Notes: generated by a model not told the origin, from the letters alone. Shown: positions 26,746 to 38,692, counted from the first letter of the stretch. The stretch: 64,000 bases of DNA from Epiperipatus broadwayi (GCA_028023455.1 JAQFVV010006220.1:9815916-9879915), one strand, 5' to 3'. Numbers and translations: made by a program.

Positions 26746-26850
26746 TATCAGGCAACTGAGATGAAAGATCATGGTGTTTCTTGATCATAAACTCAGAGGT
26801 AAAAACCAATAAACTCACCATGCTGGTTAATGTATATTGGTGAGCAGTTC
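26746..26850 (-). repeat. Unclassified repeat S, copy 1
   Basis: The reverse complement matches 35646-35754. Shared phrases in order are GAACTGCTCACCAA, TTTTTACCTCTGAG, ATGATC or TATGAT, and CAGTTRCCTGATA. The second copy lies just downstream of a Penelope-like relic, but no such relic is seen here. Confidence 0.6.
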
Positions 26851-27028
26851 ATTAATGTTTTCATACTATATGAATAATCACATAGTAATAACATAGTAAT
26901 GGAGTGGATATTAGGAATGTGTTCTGCTCGGTTCCTTTAAGGCTTCCAAAAGGAATCAAGGGGTCTCCTTTCAGTTAATAGCAAACTTACTTCTGCAGCT
27001 GTTATATACATATACTTAATATAATAAT

Positions 27029-27165
27029 CTAAATAAGATTGACACAAAGAATTAATTATATTTATAACTATTTAATTATCAACCCAGTTCAATAACAGAT
27101 GAAAGTCGCGTTGATAATTAAATAATTACAAATATAATTAATTGTTTGTTTCAATCTCATTTAAA
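27029..27165. repeat. Hairpin MITE-like palindrome, about 53-bp arms
   Basis: The left arm (about 27031-27083) and right arm (about 27109-27163) are inverse copies, both containing AATTAATTATATTT and ATTTAATTATCAAC in one orientation. The loop is about 25 nt. No coding content. Confidence 0.75.
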
Positions 27166-27720
27166 TTGATCATTACATAAACCATTTTTTTTTTAATTCT
27201 TAATAACTGCTAAATAATGAAAAAAGATTTCATACAATAGACCACTGAAAGGAATAGTTAATTCAAAAATCATTTATGAATTAAATAAACATTTTACTCA
27301 GAACTATCTTTTCCATATTTAGTCTTATATATTAGTAGGTCAAATTAGCTTTAATATTGTTCTGCTATGCAAAAAATATATTCATTTTGAAGAAAATATT
27401 AGAATTTTTCATCTATATCAGTGAAATAGAATCAAGTGTATTCGCAGAATATGTAAAGACAAATTGGAGATTTTAAGTGAAGTATATATTCATTTTATAA
27501 TAATCTGTACCTGATGAAAAGCCAAATTACTTTGAAATAATTTTTTCATACTTTCAAAATAGTTATTTTTAAAAACTGCTTCAAGTAATTCAACTATTTT
27601 CTGTTACATTGATGTCAAAAATAATATATATCTTAATAATATATTATCCATTAAAGTTTATTATATACCTACAGATATTGAAATTTCCTTCCACTTCTCC
27701 TTATTTGCATTGCTGAATTA
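27166..27720. other. AT-rich spacer
   Basis: Nothing supported. Confidence 0.5.
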
Positions 27721-28178
27721 TATATAATATAATACATCATATACACCTTAATTGACACTCTATAATGCAGTTTAACATATGATTTATTTTATCTCCTCTT
27801 GCCTACAGTTTCAACTGTCCAGCAGTCATCATCAGAGCTACAACATTTAAACATATACAATTAATATCTCCATAATTATATCCTTGTATATATCCAAATG
27901 TTGCTTCTTTATTAGTCTTGATCTTAGTATGCCAACTTCTTAAGTAGAAGGAAATTTATTACTTCAAAGAAGAAGTTGGCACACTAAGATCAAGACTAAT
28001 AAAGAAACAATATTGGGATATATACAAGGATATAATTATGGAGATTTAATTGTATATGTTTAAATGTTGTAGCTCTGATGATGATCGCTGGACAGTTGAA
28101 ACTGTAAATCATATGTTAAACTGCATTGTGTAGTATCAATTAAGGTGTATATGGTGTATTATATTACATACAGATATT
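27721..28178. repeat. Large palindrome with hammerhead-like core in each arm
   Basis: Arms of about 210-220 bp (27721-27945 and 27966-28178) mirror each other around a spacer of about 20 nt. Both arms, read outward from the centre, contain the GATCAAGACTAATAAAGAA phrase. Both then contain CTGATGATGA, a GACAGTT stem half and GAAACTGTA. The CTGATGA...GAAAC layout resembles hammerheads known from terminal repeats of Penelope-like elements. The palindrome may therefore be two PLE ends joined head to head, but no PLE protein is visible here. Confidence 0.7.
27795..27845 (-). ncRNA. Hammerhead-like motif, PLE style, left arm
   Basis: Minus strand: CTGATGA (27829-27835), stem II GACUG/CAGUU with loop CUGGA, then GAAAC (27808-27812) and a GUA that could serve as cleavage triplet with a one-base-pair stem III. 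Stem I would be only GCU/GGC. There is an extra U between the core and stem II. The mirror motif at 28075-28102 on the plus strand has the core but a poorer stem I. It is probably a decayed minimal hammerhead. Confidence 0.4.
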
Positions 28179-30570
28179 AAGGATCTGGAATTATCAAATA
28201 AATGACAATAATTATCAAGAATTACTACAACCTATGATATACATGCATTAAAAATAAGGATGTTCTATATATATGACAACATGCTCACATATTTATATCT
28301 TTACATTCAATATGCTACATTAATTGTTTGTAGACTTAATTTGAATGAAAATACAGTAAAAGTACTTACTATAAAAATACATTATTCTAGAATAAATTTT
28401 TTCCCCTGTTAATTTCAATAATGTTTAGTTCATGATTATGTTACATCTAATTTTATGAATGTCAAAAATTTCAATTTTTTAATTCTTTCCTTTGTTTTTG
28501 TAACATATATGGGCAAAAACTATAGTAAAGTTTTAACCCTTCCATAGTTCAAAATCTCTATTGACTGAGTGAATTAAAGTTATATATTTTTTGATTGGTC
28601 AATTACCGATTCAGCAGTAAAAATATATTTGTCTTTTAAAATTATACTTGTTTTATTTTAGTTTTTAAAAGGCACAAATAAATTTTTATTTATAATTGAT
28701 AAAAATAATCTACAATGGTCATCAAATACACTTTTCTCAATCTATTACAAAATGCAGCCTACATCATTGATTTCTTTTTCAATTTATTTTCATGTAAAAG
28801 TAAATAATTTTTATTAAAATCTGAACTATTTTTCTAAAATAATTATATTTTCACAAATATTTTATGAAAAAAATAATAAATATGTAAAAAAAAAAACAAC
28901 TCTAAAACATACATTTTTATTTTGAAAATCAAAACAAAGAATTTAGAATTGTCAAAATTGTTGACAAACACTCCCTTGTGTAGAGAATGAAAAACAACCT
29001 ATCAGAACTTTGGAAGGTAGGTTTTATCTCATTGTTATAACTGTAAAATCAGCAAGATCATATAAAAATTAGGAGTTTGGGAATGAGTTAAAGTTATGAA
29101 AATGTTCAGCCAACATAGTCTACAAGTTAAGTATTGGGTTGTAAATTTGACTTTGGAAAACTAAATTAAATAATACAGTACTTTGTCAAAACTAATTAAT
29201 TATTGTATTTTATATAATAATCAATCTTATCATATATATTATCTTCCAAATATTTGTTTTAAAAATTATTAATTGTGATATATTTTTTAAAAATATACAT
29301 ATTCTTATATTTTTTTAAAAAATCAATATGCCTTTTGGATATTGGAAATTATTTTTGATTATAAATTTGTAGAAATAAACATTAGTAAAATAAATTATAA
29401 TGTATATTCAGTGTAATGAATTGCATAAAATTAATTAACTAATTAAGTTTTCTGAATATTGTGAACGATCTTGAAAATGTAAATAAAAAGTGTATGTCAT
29501 TTGCCAAAATTTATTGCTAATTATGTGTTGCTAACTTAGTTTGTTAAAAAAACTAGTATATGTATATAAACTTAGTAATTGTTTGGTCAGTTTCTCTGAT
29601 AGATCAAGTAAAGTTAGAGTAAAGCTGTCATTTATTATAACATATATATATACTTTTTGCAATTGAGATCTTGAAATCTTCAACAAATAACTAAATATTA
29701 AGAATGACTCACTGAGACCTAAATATTTCTATATAATTTTTCAACTGAAGAAAGTAAAATATTTAAATAAATATCCAACTGTATCTGAACAATTAATGAT
29801 CATTGAGTAAATAAATAATAATAAATTAATATTTGAATAATTTAATGATGTAGGCTTAAGTGCAGTTAAAAATTAGCTCTGAATTATTTTATGCAGTCAA
29901 AGCAATAATCCAATTCATCTAACTTTGATCAATAAGTGGATATGTTGTTATTTTTATAAGGGTAAAGTAAAGATGAATGAATAACAATGTATAAAATCAT
30001 TAAAAATAAAAACATGGCTAAAATATGATATAATTTTTACCTGATAAGCAAAGTATTATACTGCTGAGGTATACATTTTTTAAATTGTATAAATATTGCT
30101 TAAAGTCAAAGTTGTAACTACAATTTAACACAAGATTTTCTGCATTTCATGGTAAAATATATGAAGATTACGCATGATGTTTCAAGTCATATTTTGTTCA
30201 ATATCCTAAAGGCAGATAAAATCTACTGAGATTCTTAAATAAAAAAAATTGCCATTTATAGCTAAGATTAAGAAGCTTGTAGAAGATGAATTTGTATAAA
30301 ATATGAAATAGTACAAATACTTTAACTGCTTTGATACTTGCATTTTGATTTTTGCTGATTCTTTGTAATGACATTCTTGAATCCCATTAGCAAGATGTAT
30401 GGTGGAATAGAAATTTTAAGTATATCTAGCAAAAACTTTCTATTAATTGATTACCTTAATCAGCTTTTTATTTTTCTACTAGATAAATTGAAATATATAT
30501 TTTATTATTTCTTGATATCATCATAAAATGTATTTAAATAAGCAAAAAGAAGAGAGAGAGAGAGAGAAAA
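28179..30570. other. Long AT-rich spacer
   Basis: No gene, RNA gene or bounded repeat recognised. Ends in an AG microsatellite (30551-30568). Confidence 0.55.
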
Positions 30571-30659
30571 TTTTTTTTCTTCATATGTCATAGCATCCGA
30601 CGGTAGGCGAACCCGCAACAAACGTTCTGCGCTGACCTCTCGGCTAACAACGCTTGACA
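30571..30659 (-). mobile_element. Minimal tRNA-derived SINE, copy 1 (degenerate)
   Basis: Reading the minus strand: TGTCAAGCGTTG, a decayed A box, a T-arm-like GGGTTCGCC, then GATGCTATGACATATG and an A-rich tail (the T-run at 30571-30578). It matches the better copies at 52578 and 61843. Flanks AGAGAGAGAGAAA and AGAAAGAGAGAAA may be an imperfect target duplication. Confidence 0.65.
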
Positions 30660-31543
30660 GAAAGAGAGAAATGTTTATCAAATAGATAGATAGTATATTA
30701 GCACGACTTCAAAAATTTCTAAAATCTTTGATATGAAATAAATAATGGGACAAAATCTAGCTGTTCATTGATACTAGTAAAATTCTACATCAATTTCTTT
30801 TAAATTCAGTTTAATAAATGTGATGTACAAAGAATATATATAACATTTACTACTTCAAGGCAAAAATATCAATTAAGGCAATCAATTAAAGAACAAATTA
30901 CCAATATAGTCTTTAATATCAAATTCATAATTATCATATATTTACCATACCATGTAAACCCTGGGCATTGATTCAGTAAATGAATTTCAAGATTTTCTTA
31001 TACAGAGATTAAAAAGAGTGAACACTGCTCAAATCTTGATTATTTAAAAATTAGCTAGTCTGGTGAGTAATCTCTTTTTTTTCATTATTCTTTTATGAGG
31101 GTTGATGGAATGATATTTGCCTTGTAATAAGTTTTTTTTAATACCCCTTTATTCACGTGTTCAAATTATGCATTATAGAAATTTAATTTTTTTTTATTTT
31201 TATAATTTTTTAGAAATTTAATTTAATGTTAATATTTGGATCAAGTGCAAAAACTTTGGATTATCACTTAGAAATAGAAAATGAATAATTGGACAATGAT
31301 TACAATAAATATAAAGTTATAAACATGTAGAATTTATGGTGTTGTGCAATGCACAGCCATAAGTATATTGCAATGTACAGCCATAAGTATATTCAACCAA
31401 TATATTTGAAGAAGTCGGCATCTAATATTGCTATCCAAATCTTATTCATTGATACTATGGTAGTTATTCTACATAATTATCAGTCAACAGGATTTAGATT
31501 TTAGGAGATTGATAAATAAATTCTCATTGTCCAGAGTAATTAT
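30660..31543. other. AT-rich spacer with a 24-bp tandem duplication
   Basis: 31346-31369 is repeated at 31370-31393 with one change (GCAATGCAC versus GCAATGTAC). Otherwise nothing is recognised. Confidence 0.5.
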
Positions 31544-31688
31544 AGTTATCACATAATCATCATTTCATATGCTTACACATGCTGTAAATAAGAGTACCAA
31601 ACTCTCACAGTAGTGCCACCAAGTGCAAGCCTTCACAATCAATGGATGCAGAAAGGTTGTGCATGAAATCCCTATCTAGCATCTACTC

Positions 31689-31747
31689 ATCCAACACCCC
31701 CAGACTAGTTTCTAGCTTGTGGCTTTCATTAGTGAGGAACCTTGGAT
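31689..31747 (-). ncRNA. Type I hammerhead ribozyme motif, H3 copy L1
   Basis: Minus strand: distal stem I AUCCAA/UUGGAU, proximal stem I CCUCA/UGGGG, core CUAAUGA, stem II AGC-CACAA-GCU, GAAA, stem III AC/GU with a two-base loop, then the triplet GUC with cleavage predicted after 31703. One core change (G5 to A) should abolish activity. All other required positions are present. Confidence 0.65.
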
Positions 31748-32135
31748 TTGAGAGCACTACACTTAGATCTTAGGATCTAATGCAACCCTCCAGCAGCCAC
31801 CTTTTATCTATTTGGTTAACTATAAAGCTAGGATCCCAATATGAAAACACCATCATGTTTTTAACTCAAGTTCATTTGCTGTGTATAATCATATAGATCT
31901 GAACTCAGTTCAGCATCTATACATTTTAGTGTCTTTGATTTTTCAAAAACTACCTTATGGGCAGGATAGGTGTAAAACCATCAAAACATTACATGATCAC
32001 CATTTCATATGCATACACATGCTCTTAATAAAACTATCAAACTCTCCTTACAATAGTACCACCAAATGCAAACCTTCATAATCAATAGATGCAAAAAGGT
32101 TTATGCATTAAATTCCTCCTATCTACTTCATACTC

Positions 32136-32194
32136 AACTAACATCTTCAGATTAGTTTCTTGTTTGTAGCTTTCATCAGTGAGAAGCCTTGGAT
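32136..32194 (-). ncRNA. Hammerhead motif, H3 copy L2 (stem II decayed)
   Basis: The core CUGAUGA (32173-32179) and GAAA are intact and the triplet is AUC (C17 at 32150). Stem II has lost most pairing, and proximal stem I has changed to CUUCUCA opposite UGAAG. Confidence 0.5.
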
Positions 32195-32286
32195 TTCAAA
32201 GCACTGCACCTAGATTTTTGGATTTAATGTGCAGCAACCTTTTACCTATTTGATTAACTATAAAGCTAGAGATCCCAAAATAAAAG

Positions 32287-32336
32287 CACACTGATGAAAG
32301 CCATGAGCTAGAAACTAGTCTGCAATGTAGAATGAG
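32287..32336 (+). ncRNA. Hammerhead core, H3 copy R1 (stem I incomplete)
   Basis: Core CTGATGA (32291-32297), stem II AGC-CATGA-GCT, GAAAC (32311-32315) and triplet GTC (32318-32320) are all intact. The 5' strand of stem I has been lost because the palindrome centre lies immediately upstream. It is probably inactive as it stands, but catalytic core and cleavage site are preserved. Confidence 0.6.
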
Positions 32337-32679
32337 TAGGCACTACACAGGGATTTTATGTACAAATCTTTCTGCATCCATTGATTATGAAGGCTTGCAC
32401 TTGGTGGCACTACTGCAAGGGAAATTTGATACTTTTATTAACAGCATGTGTAAGCATATGAAATGGTGATCATGTGATGTTTCGATGATTTTATACTTAT
32501 CCTGCCCATAGGATAATGGTGACTGTGATTTTTGAAAAACTAAAGACACCAAGTCAATGTGCTTGAATTGGAAACATTATGGTGCTTTCATTTTGGGCTT
32601 CTAGCTTTATTATTAATCAAATTGATAAAAAGGTGGCTGATGGAGGGTTCATACTAAGATATAGGTGCAGTGCTCTCAA

Positions 32680-32738
32680 ATCCAAGGCTCTTCACCGATG
32701 AAAGTCATAAACTAGAAACTAGACTGGGGATGTTGGAT
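32680..32738 (+). ncRNA. Hammerhead motif, H3 copy R2 (core mutated)
   Basis: Distal stem I ATCCAA/TTGGAT and stem II AGT/ACT still pair (a compensatory C to T and G to A change relative to AGC/GCT). The core reads CCGATGA, and the base before the cleavage C is A instead of U, so it should be inactive. Confidence 0.55.
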
Positions 32739-32865
32739 GAGTCCAGCACTAGATAGGGATTTTATGCACAAACCTTCTTGCATCCATTGATTATAAAGGT
32801 TTGCATTTGGTGGCATGACTGTAAGGAGAGTTTGGTATACTTGTTAATTATAGTTATCTTTTAAA

Positions 32866-35098
32866 TGAGTTTTCATTTCCGAAATAATTTGTTTTAGTAC
32901 TGTTAGACAGCATTACTACATATAACTATGGAAGCATCACTATCTACTGAAAATAATAAGAATAGTAATGGTTGTGATTTATTAAATTTCTTATTTATAA
33001 ATTACAAAAAATATATATTTTAAAAAAAAGTATAGAGAATATTGAAAACATTTATAACACTCTATCATAGCTAACATTTTAATCATTCCTAACTGTAAAC
33101 AAGTTAATATCAATAAACCAATAATTAGTGATTGTACCATGAAACTTCTAGATTATTATAAAAGTTAACTTAAATTTTACTTTCAAAACTGGGAGTTCAT
33201 AAACTTTTAATATTTGTATGTTGAAATTATAAAAACAACAATAATAATAACAACAACAATAATTTAAATTCAATTTATATAATATTTTTTTGTTTGTTTG
33301 TTTTAATATTAGCTTGGAAGAAATAATAACAGATGTATAAACAAAATAACCATTAGAGATCTATATGCAGAAATAGTGTTTTATATATCATATCGGATAA
33401 TTATTTTTTTTTTATGACAGTTATTATAAAATGGCAGATAATAAATAAATAAAAACTATTATGTTAATTGTATTAAAATGTTCACTTTCTAATGATCAAG
33501 TTTATATATTATACAGATGCACCATTGTGGAAGGTATTTAAAGTTTTCCCTTAAATCTATGCCATAATTTATTATACTATTGTAAAACTAAACATATATT
33601 TGTGGGGGAGGAGACTAATAAAATGTTTGTGCGATAGAATATTTCCATTTATAATCAAACTGAGTTTGTTTTAATTGCAATTAGCTTATAGATTGTTTTA
33701 AAAGGTTTAATATAGAGATTGAACATAACATTTATGTCACAACTGCAATTTAGGTTCAAAAATATTACAGAGCATGTAACAATTTCAAGTCATTGATTTG
33801 AATAGCATATAATGAATAAAAAGTATTACAGAATAGCTATAATTCCATCTTGCAAAAAAACAAATTAATTATGAACTGATAATAAACAGTAGTAATCAGA
33901 TGGATTATTGCTCCACCGTTTAGTAACAAAACTAAATTGCAATTCATGGATCTTAAACTCAAAAGTCCGTTTTTCTACTATTGCTCCAAAACGCTGATAA
34001 TTAAGATTTGTGTTGATTATACAATACTTATTTATTTATTTTTTTAATTTATTAAATAGAAATTAGCTATATAAACTATTTATATCTTTATTTTAATATG
34101 AGAAATGTTTTAAAATTGCTCTGCACCATTTTTGATATGCTAACAGAATAATGACTACTGAAATTTATGCAGAAAAGCCATTTGAGTAATAAGAGTGATG
34201 AAAAACAATGAGCTCTTAACCCCATTAATCAAGGTCTGTTATCATTTTCTTAATATATTTATCAAGTAAAAAAAAAAAACAAGACAAAATCAAAAAATAT
34301 TTGTTACATATTAAATACAATTTTTAAAGTTAAAGACTTGAATACAACGAATAACTAAACACTACATTTATAAAATAAGTCTGCCCAAATAATATTTTGA
34401 TGATAGTGATAAACTAATATTTAAAACTTTTTGGAAGCTTTATGTGATTAATAGAATTCTCCCTCAAATTTTATATGTAGTACATATGTATTGTGAATGC
34501 AAGTGTTATATGATTGAGAGCTCAAACTTAGACTAAATGAATTTTAAAAAAATTTCAAATCACAAAAAAGCTTAGAATTTTTTTTTTTTAGGTAAATATT
34601 TCATGGCAATCCAGCTATCATTCAATATTGGTTTGTAAGTGGGTTTTTAACTATTCTTAATAAAATAATACAGATTCTAAATTAATCTCAGTTGATCAAA
34701 TAAACATCAATACATTAAGTATAAAAATGTAGTTTGATATAGACTTCACCAATAATAGAAGAGAAGCCATTCTCTTGTGAAAACTAATATTTTGAAAGCC
34801 TTAATATCCAAGCAATACTGCATAAATCTCCCCAGCATTACTCCTGAAATGTTATCAGTTAAATTATTCTATAGTTGGTGAAAGTTTTTAGGATTTTTCT
34901 TTGTTACTTTTAACTCCTATCTAAAGAAGGTTACTTATTTACTGAATAATATTATATTGCTAGCCTCACATGTACATATATAAAACAAGCAACTTTTAAA
35001 TTTAAACCTGAAAACTTTGACTATATGAAAGGCTTTTAGGGACCTTAAAAGAAGTATATTCTCTTATTCTTCTCCTTCACTTTCTTTGCATATCTTCA
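32866..35098. other. AT-rich spacer
   Basis: No supported gene. It contains an AAC/AAT-rich simple-sequence stretch near 33232-33263. 34740-35098 may hold further 5' remains of the Penelope-like element, but no RT motif could be read. Confidence 0.45.
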
Positions 35099-35120
35099 TA
35101 TAATCATATATATATATATA

Positions 35121-35369
35121 AAGGTTCATAAAAGTAGAGTTAAAAATAGATATCTTAGTTCTGCTTTGTATGTCCATGAAAAAGATACCGGCCACACTAT
35201 TGATTTTGATGAAGCTAAGGTTGTCTTCTTTGAGAGAAATGAAATCAAAAGAAGAATTAAAGAGTCTTTATTATTGAAAATTTACAATTCTGAAGCAATT
35301 AACTTATTTAAGAGTTCTTTTAATATTAAGGGTGGATGGGAAGTGAATGGATTTGTGGGTAGTTTTTAA
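35121..35369 (+). pseudogene. Penelope-like element, C-terminal protein fragment
   Basis: A single open frame ending at 35369 gives about 82 residues. It starts KVHKSRVKNRYLSSALYVH, continues with GHTIDFDEAKVV and then ERNEIKRRIKESLLL. The pattern SAL..H...TGH.ID...AKV followed by E...KRRIKE is the C-terminal part of the GIY-YIG-type endonuclease region of Penelope-like retroelements, which nicks target DNA for insertion. The upstream catalytic GIY-YIG motif and the reverse transcriptase are absent, so this is a 5'-truncated relic. The TA repeat just before it (35104-35120) may mark the truncation point. A hammerhead-like motif follows 35 bases downstream. Confidence 0.82.
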
Positions 35370-35397
35370 TAGTATATATATTGTGTAGTTTTTTGTA

Positions 35398-35452
35398 GTT
35401 CTTTACACTTGAGAAGTCTGCTTGTAGCAGTGAAACCTTAGGTTGTGTTTTA
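35398..35452 (+). ncRNA. Degenerate hammerhead downstream of the PLE frame
   Basis: ACAC pairs with GTGT (stem I), the core reads TTGAGAA, stem II CTGC-TTGTA-GCAG, then GAAA (35432-35435), stem III ACC/GGT with loop TTA, and H17 = T. Two core positions deviate (C3 and G8). PLE terminal repeats are known to carry minimal type I hammerheads at this position, which supports the call despite decay. Confidence 0.5.
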
Positions 35453-35645
35453 ATATTATTTTTATGCTGGTCTGGTTTAATTTTAGATTTGGGGTAGTTT
35501 TGATTTGATATATATTGCTTATAACACTTCTTTCATATACACTTCAAGAACCAAACAAGGCAAATTCCTAATGTCAACTGCATATTTTTTTGTCATTCTA
35601 ACAATTATTATTGTACAACTATTCCTATAATATACAAATATGGAT

Positions 35646-35754
35646 GAACTGCTCACCAACATGTATAAGCTAATATGGTGGGTGTATTTGCTTTTTTACC
35701 TCTGAGTGTATGATAAAAAAAAACACTATGGTCTTTCTTTTCAGTTACCTGATA
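35646..35754 (+). repeat. Unclassified repeat S, copy 2
   Basis: Inverse partner of 26746-26850. It lies about 280 bp downstream of the PLE stop codon, so it may be part of the PLE 3' region or an independent short repeat. Confidence 0.6.
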
Positions 35755-35999
35755 GTTTTTAATTGAAATATCAGTTGAGTTTTCTTGAAATCGAAATAAA
35801 TGTGCATGTGGTTGAATTTTGTTTAAAATAGATATTTACATTCATTATAGACAAAACTAAATTATGACTGAATTTTAAAGTGGTTTTGGTGCAGTAATAT
35901 TAAGAAGTATTATAGAAAAACAAAACAAATAAATATATGTTGCCATTATGTTTTGAATTTAAGCATTATTAAAAGGAATTTGATTCTATAAGTATTATT

Positions 36000-36888
36000 T
36001 CAATGATTGAAATATTTGATGACAGACCCAGGATGTCATATTCTGATGAGTATTTATAGTTGTACTAAGAAGATTAACATTGAGAATCATATATGGCAAG
36101 ATGATTCCATATCTCCAGCAATTTTATAACAGCTTTACAAGAATTATTTTGAATATTACGGGAAAAGCTAAGGGAGATTATTGCCAACTAGATTTTATAA
36201 ATGATGTGGTTGTTTTTGAAAATAATGCTTCAGGACTCTTCCAGAAGTTGCAAGAATTATTAGATGCAAGTAATAAAGTAAGACTAATGATGAAAGCTAA
36301 AAGGACTAAGGTAATGTTCAATGGATTTTTTTTAAAGAAAAAAAAAATATTGATAATAGTGAATTAGAAGTTAACAACCATAAAAAACATGGTCTGATTA
36401 TTAATATAGATGAAAATATAATGGATTATATTAATCATAGAATTAAAGTTGAATGGAGTTTTTTTGATAGAAATAACATAACTTTAAAAGGAATTATGTC
36501 TATATGTTTATTAAAAAGCAAAACAGAAATTTCATATTCAATGGAGTATGGGAAAATATGTTAGAAGCAACAAGAAAAGATTGAAAATGGATATATATGG
36601 ATGATAGAATAAACAATTATTACTGACATCATTAAGTCAAGTAGAGCTAAACTGGACATATTCCTGAAAAAAGATGATAATAAATGAACAATTGAAATCT
36701 TAAGCTGAATTCCATGAGATTTTAAAAGACCTAGAAATAAACTATATGTGAATTGAATGGATCAAATAAAGAAGTTGCTAATATATTGTGAAGAAGAGAG
36801 ACTAGAGATGGAAAAACTGGATTAAATTTGGAGAACATTCATCATGCAATATATTGATTGTAGCTGAAAATGATGATGATGATAAGTG
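36000..36888 (+). mobile_element. RTE-type LINE fragment, copy C
   Basis: A 5'-truncated LINE on the plus strand. It begins within the RT fingers (PGCHILMSIYS-like near 36030) and runs through the DSISP region. The palm follows, where motif C reads FINDVVVF (36199-36222) instead of FADD. NNASGLFQKLQELLDASNK and KRTKVMFNG come next, and then the thumb and C-terminus in broken frames. It ends in a short GAT repeat (36872-36883), typical of RTE tails. The longest open piece is 95 codons (36080-36367). The missing catalytic Asp and many stops make it dead. Confidence 0.85.
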
Positions 36889-38605
36889 TGAATAGGTATA
36901 TTATTAGTAAGAAATATAAAAATAGTATGAAATATAATTCTCAATTGGTTGCTTATGCTTATCTATTTATAATTTAAATATTTTTGAATATCTTCTTCCC
37001 GGTTAAGAGGACATAAGTTTTTTTCTTCTTTTTAACTAACAAATGTTTAAATAATGTTGAATGAATTTAGGTTTTATGAAAACGTCCTCAATGAATTTCA
37101 CGAATAGCTTTAAGCATTAACAGAAAGAGAAAAAAACTTTTTACCTCTCTGGTTAAAGTTTTAAAATATTCACAAAAATATATAGAGAAAAAACTTTTAA
37201 ATAAATTCATTTTCTGACTTTTTTCTTTTTTTACTAAGCAATCATAATTTTTCCAACTGCATATTTTATATGAATTGTTGGTATATATTTTTTCCTAATA
37301 ATATTAAATAATTAATTACTATAAACAAAAACAAAAAAAAATCCTAAAAAAAATGGCGTTGCGGAACAGAGAGCACGCAACAGTTTAAAGACCAAGAATT
37401 TCCCTTTCCGATGAACTAAGATGTAAAGAGGAAGTAAAAAAGATATTTTTTTTAATGATTATAATTTCCCCAATTTTTACTTTTTTTTTTAAAACAAAAG
37501 TTCGAAAGTGAATTTATTAAGAATTAAAAATTAACAACTTTTACTTATAAATGTGTGTTTATATTTATATGTACATGGTTTATTCTCATCCAACGATTCA
37601 AACAATGGGTGTTTAGCTAAATTCGAAAACAATCAAGGTGTTTTTGTTTAGCTATGTCAACTAGTTAGCGATCTAAGTTTTTTGTTAATGAATGTTTAAT
37701 TTTAACTATAGGATAAAGTAAATTCCCAAGATGGTCTAGATGTTTTTATTTAGCGAATATTAATTGCTCAGAAAATCAAATAAACACCAAAGTGTCTTAT
37801 TGAACACTATAATTCCTTTTAACTGTCTTTTCTCAGATGAAAATTGATCCACAAATCTTTATTTCTCAAGTCTCCATACTCATAGTGGGGATAAATTGCT
37901 CATACAGTTCGAATGTTTATGAATGTTGATGTGGTGAGCATGAAAAAAAGTGACTCGTATATAATGCACTTCAAACTTGTTGAATAGGTTTTATATAAAT
38001 GAAGCCGTTTAATTCATAATAAACAATTTAAGAATGAGATCATTCTAATGTGGAAAGAGATCGCTAATGTAAATTCCAAGATAAATTATAGGAGACAGTA
38101 AATTATCACTGATAAGGATGAAATATTATTTCTTAGTTATAAAATATGAATGTCTTATTATATCTACCAGTCTTCAGCCAAAGATTATTCATCTTTCTTC
38201 TAAGTCTTAGAAAGTTTTTCAAACTTGCTCAGTATTTTTCTAATGGGCATCTTAGCTAACTTATCTAGACATCCAATTCTGGTTAATAAATAGATATCTA
38301 ACTGAGGATAAATTAAGACTGAGAGCAGTCAGCCATATTGTTTTATAGATGAAAAGTATTATGAGAATTAGTTATTACTAATAGTCATCTCATCACATTA
38401 TATTTAAGATGATTTCAGAAACCAAAAATAAACTCTTATTCTTATCCAAGTTTACTACAATAAGGGAGAAAAATAGCCCCCAAAAAAGTCATTTTAAGCT
38501 ACAGATCTGTCATCAGCAAAAACTTTATGCTTAAAATGAATCAGAATATTATTTTTTATAATCTTATGCCCAGAGATATGTTTCTTCTTTTTAATCTTTA
38601 GAATC
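36889..38605. other. AT-rich spacer
   Basis: A small G+C-richer patch at 37352-37430 (ATGGCGTTGCGGAACAG...) is unexplained. No gene supported. Confidence 0.45.
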
Positions 38606-38692
38606 CTTTTCCTCCCCATGTGTCAAAGCATCGGCTGGTGACAACTGCTTGTAAGGTGGCTGTGCTGACCACTCGGCCACCAATGCTTGACA
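38606..38692 (-). mobile_element. Minimal tRNA-derived SINE, copy 2
   Basis: Minus strand: TGTCAAGCATTGG, A box TGGCCGAGTGG (a perfect match to the class II tRNA A-box form), an intervening arm, then GATGCTTTGACACATG. The B box is damaged, and the tail is short and mixed. No clear target duplication. Confidence 0.72.

Larger units (their letters stand above)
31544..32865. repeat. H3 hammerhead repeat: two tandem pairs in inverted orientation
   Basis: Four copies of one repeat. Two are in minus orientation (about 31544-31861 and 31980-32285) and two in plus orientation (32286-32695 and 32696-32865). The left half is broadly the inverse of the right half, with the symmetry centre near 32285. 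Shared blocks are CATCCATTGATTATGAAGG, CATATGAAATGGTGATCATG and a hammerhead ribozyme motif. The tandem period is about 404 bp on the right and 447 bp on the left, measured between predicted cleavage sites. The unit is less AT-rich than the surroundings. Other copies lie at 48590-48690 and 57431-57730. Confidence 0.85.

Noticed and set aside
30551-30568. AG run as a regulatory GAGA site cluster
   Set aside because: Simple microsatellite beside a SINE; no promoter or gene nearby.
35098-35120. Upstream extension of the PLE frame through the TA repeat
   Set aside because: The frame stays open, but the residues encoded by the TA repeat and the upstream sequence do not resemble PLE protein.
36040-36075. 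CTGATGAGTATTTATAG as another hammerhead core
   Set aside because: It is part of LINE copy C coding sequence; no GAAA or stem I partner follows at the right distance.
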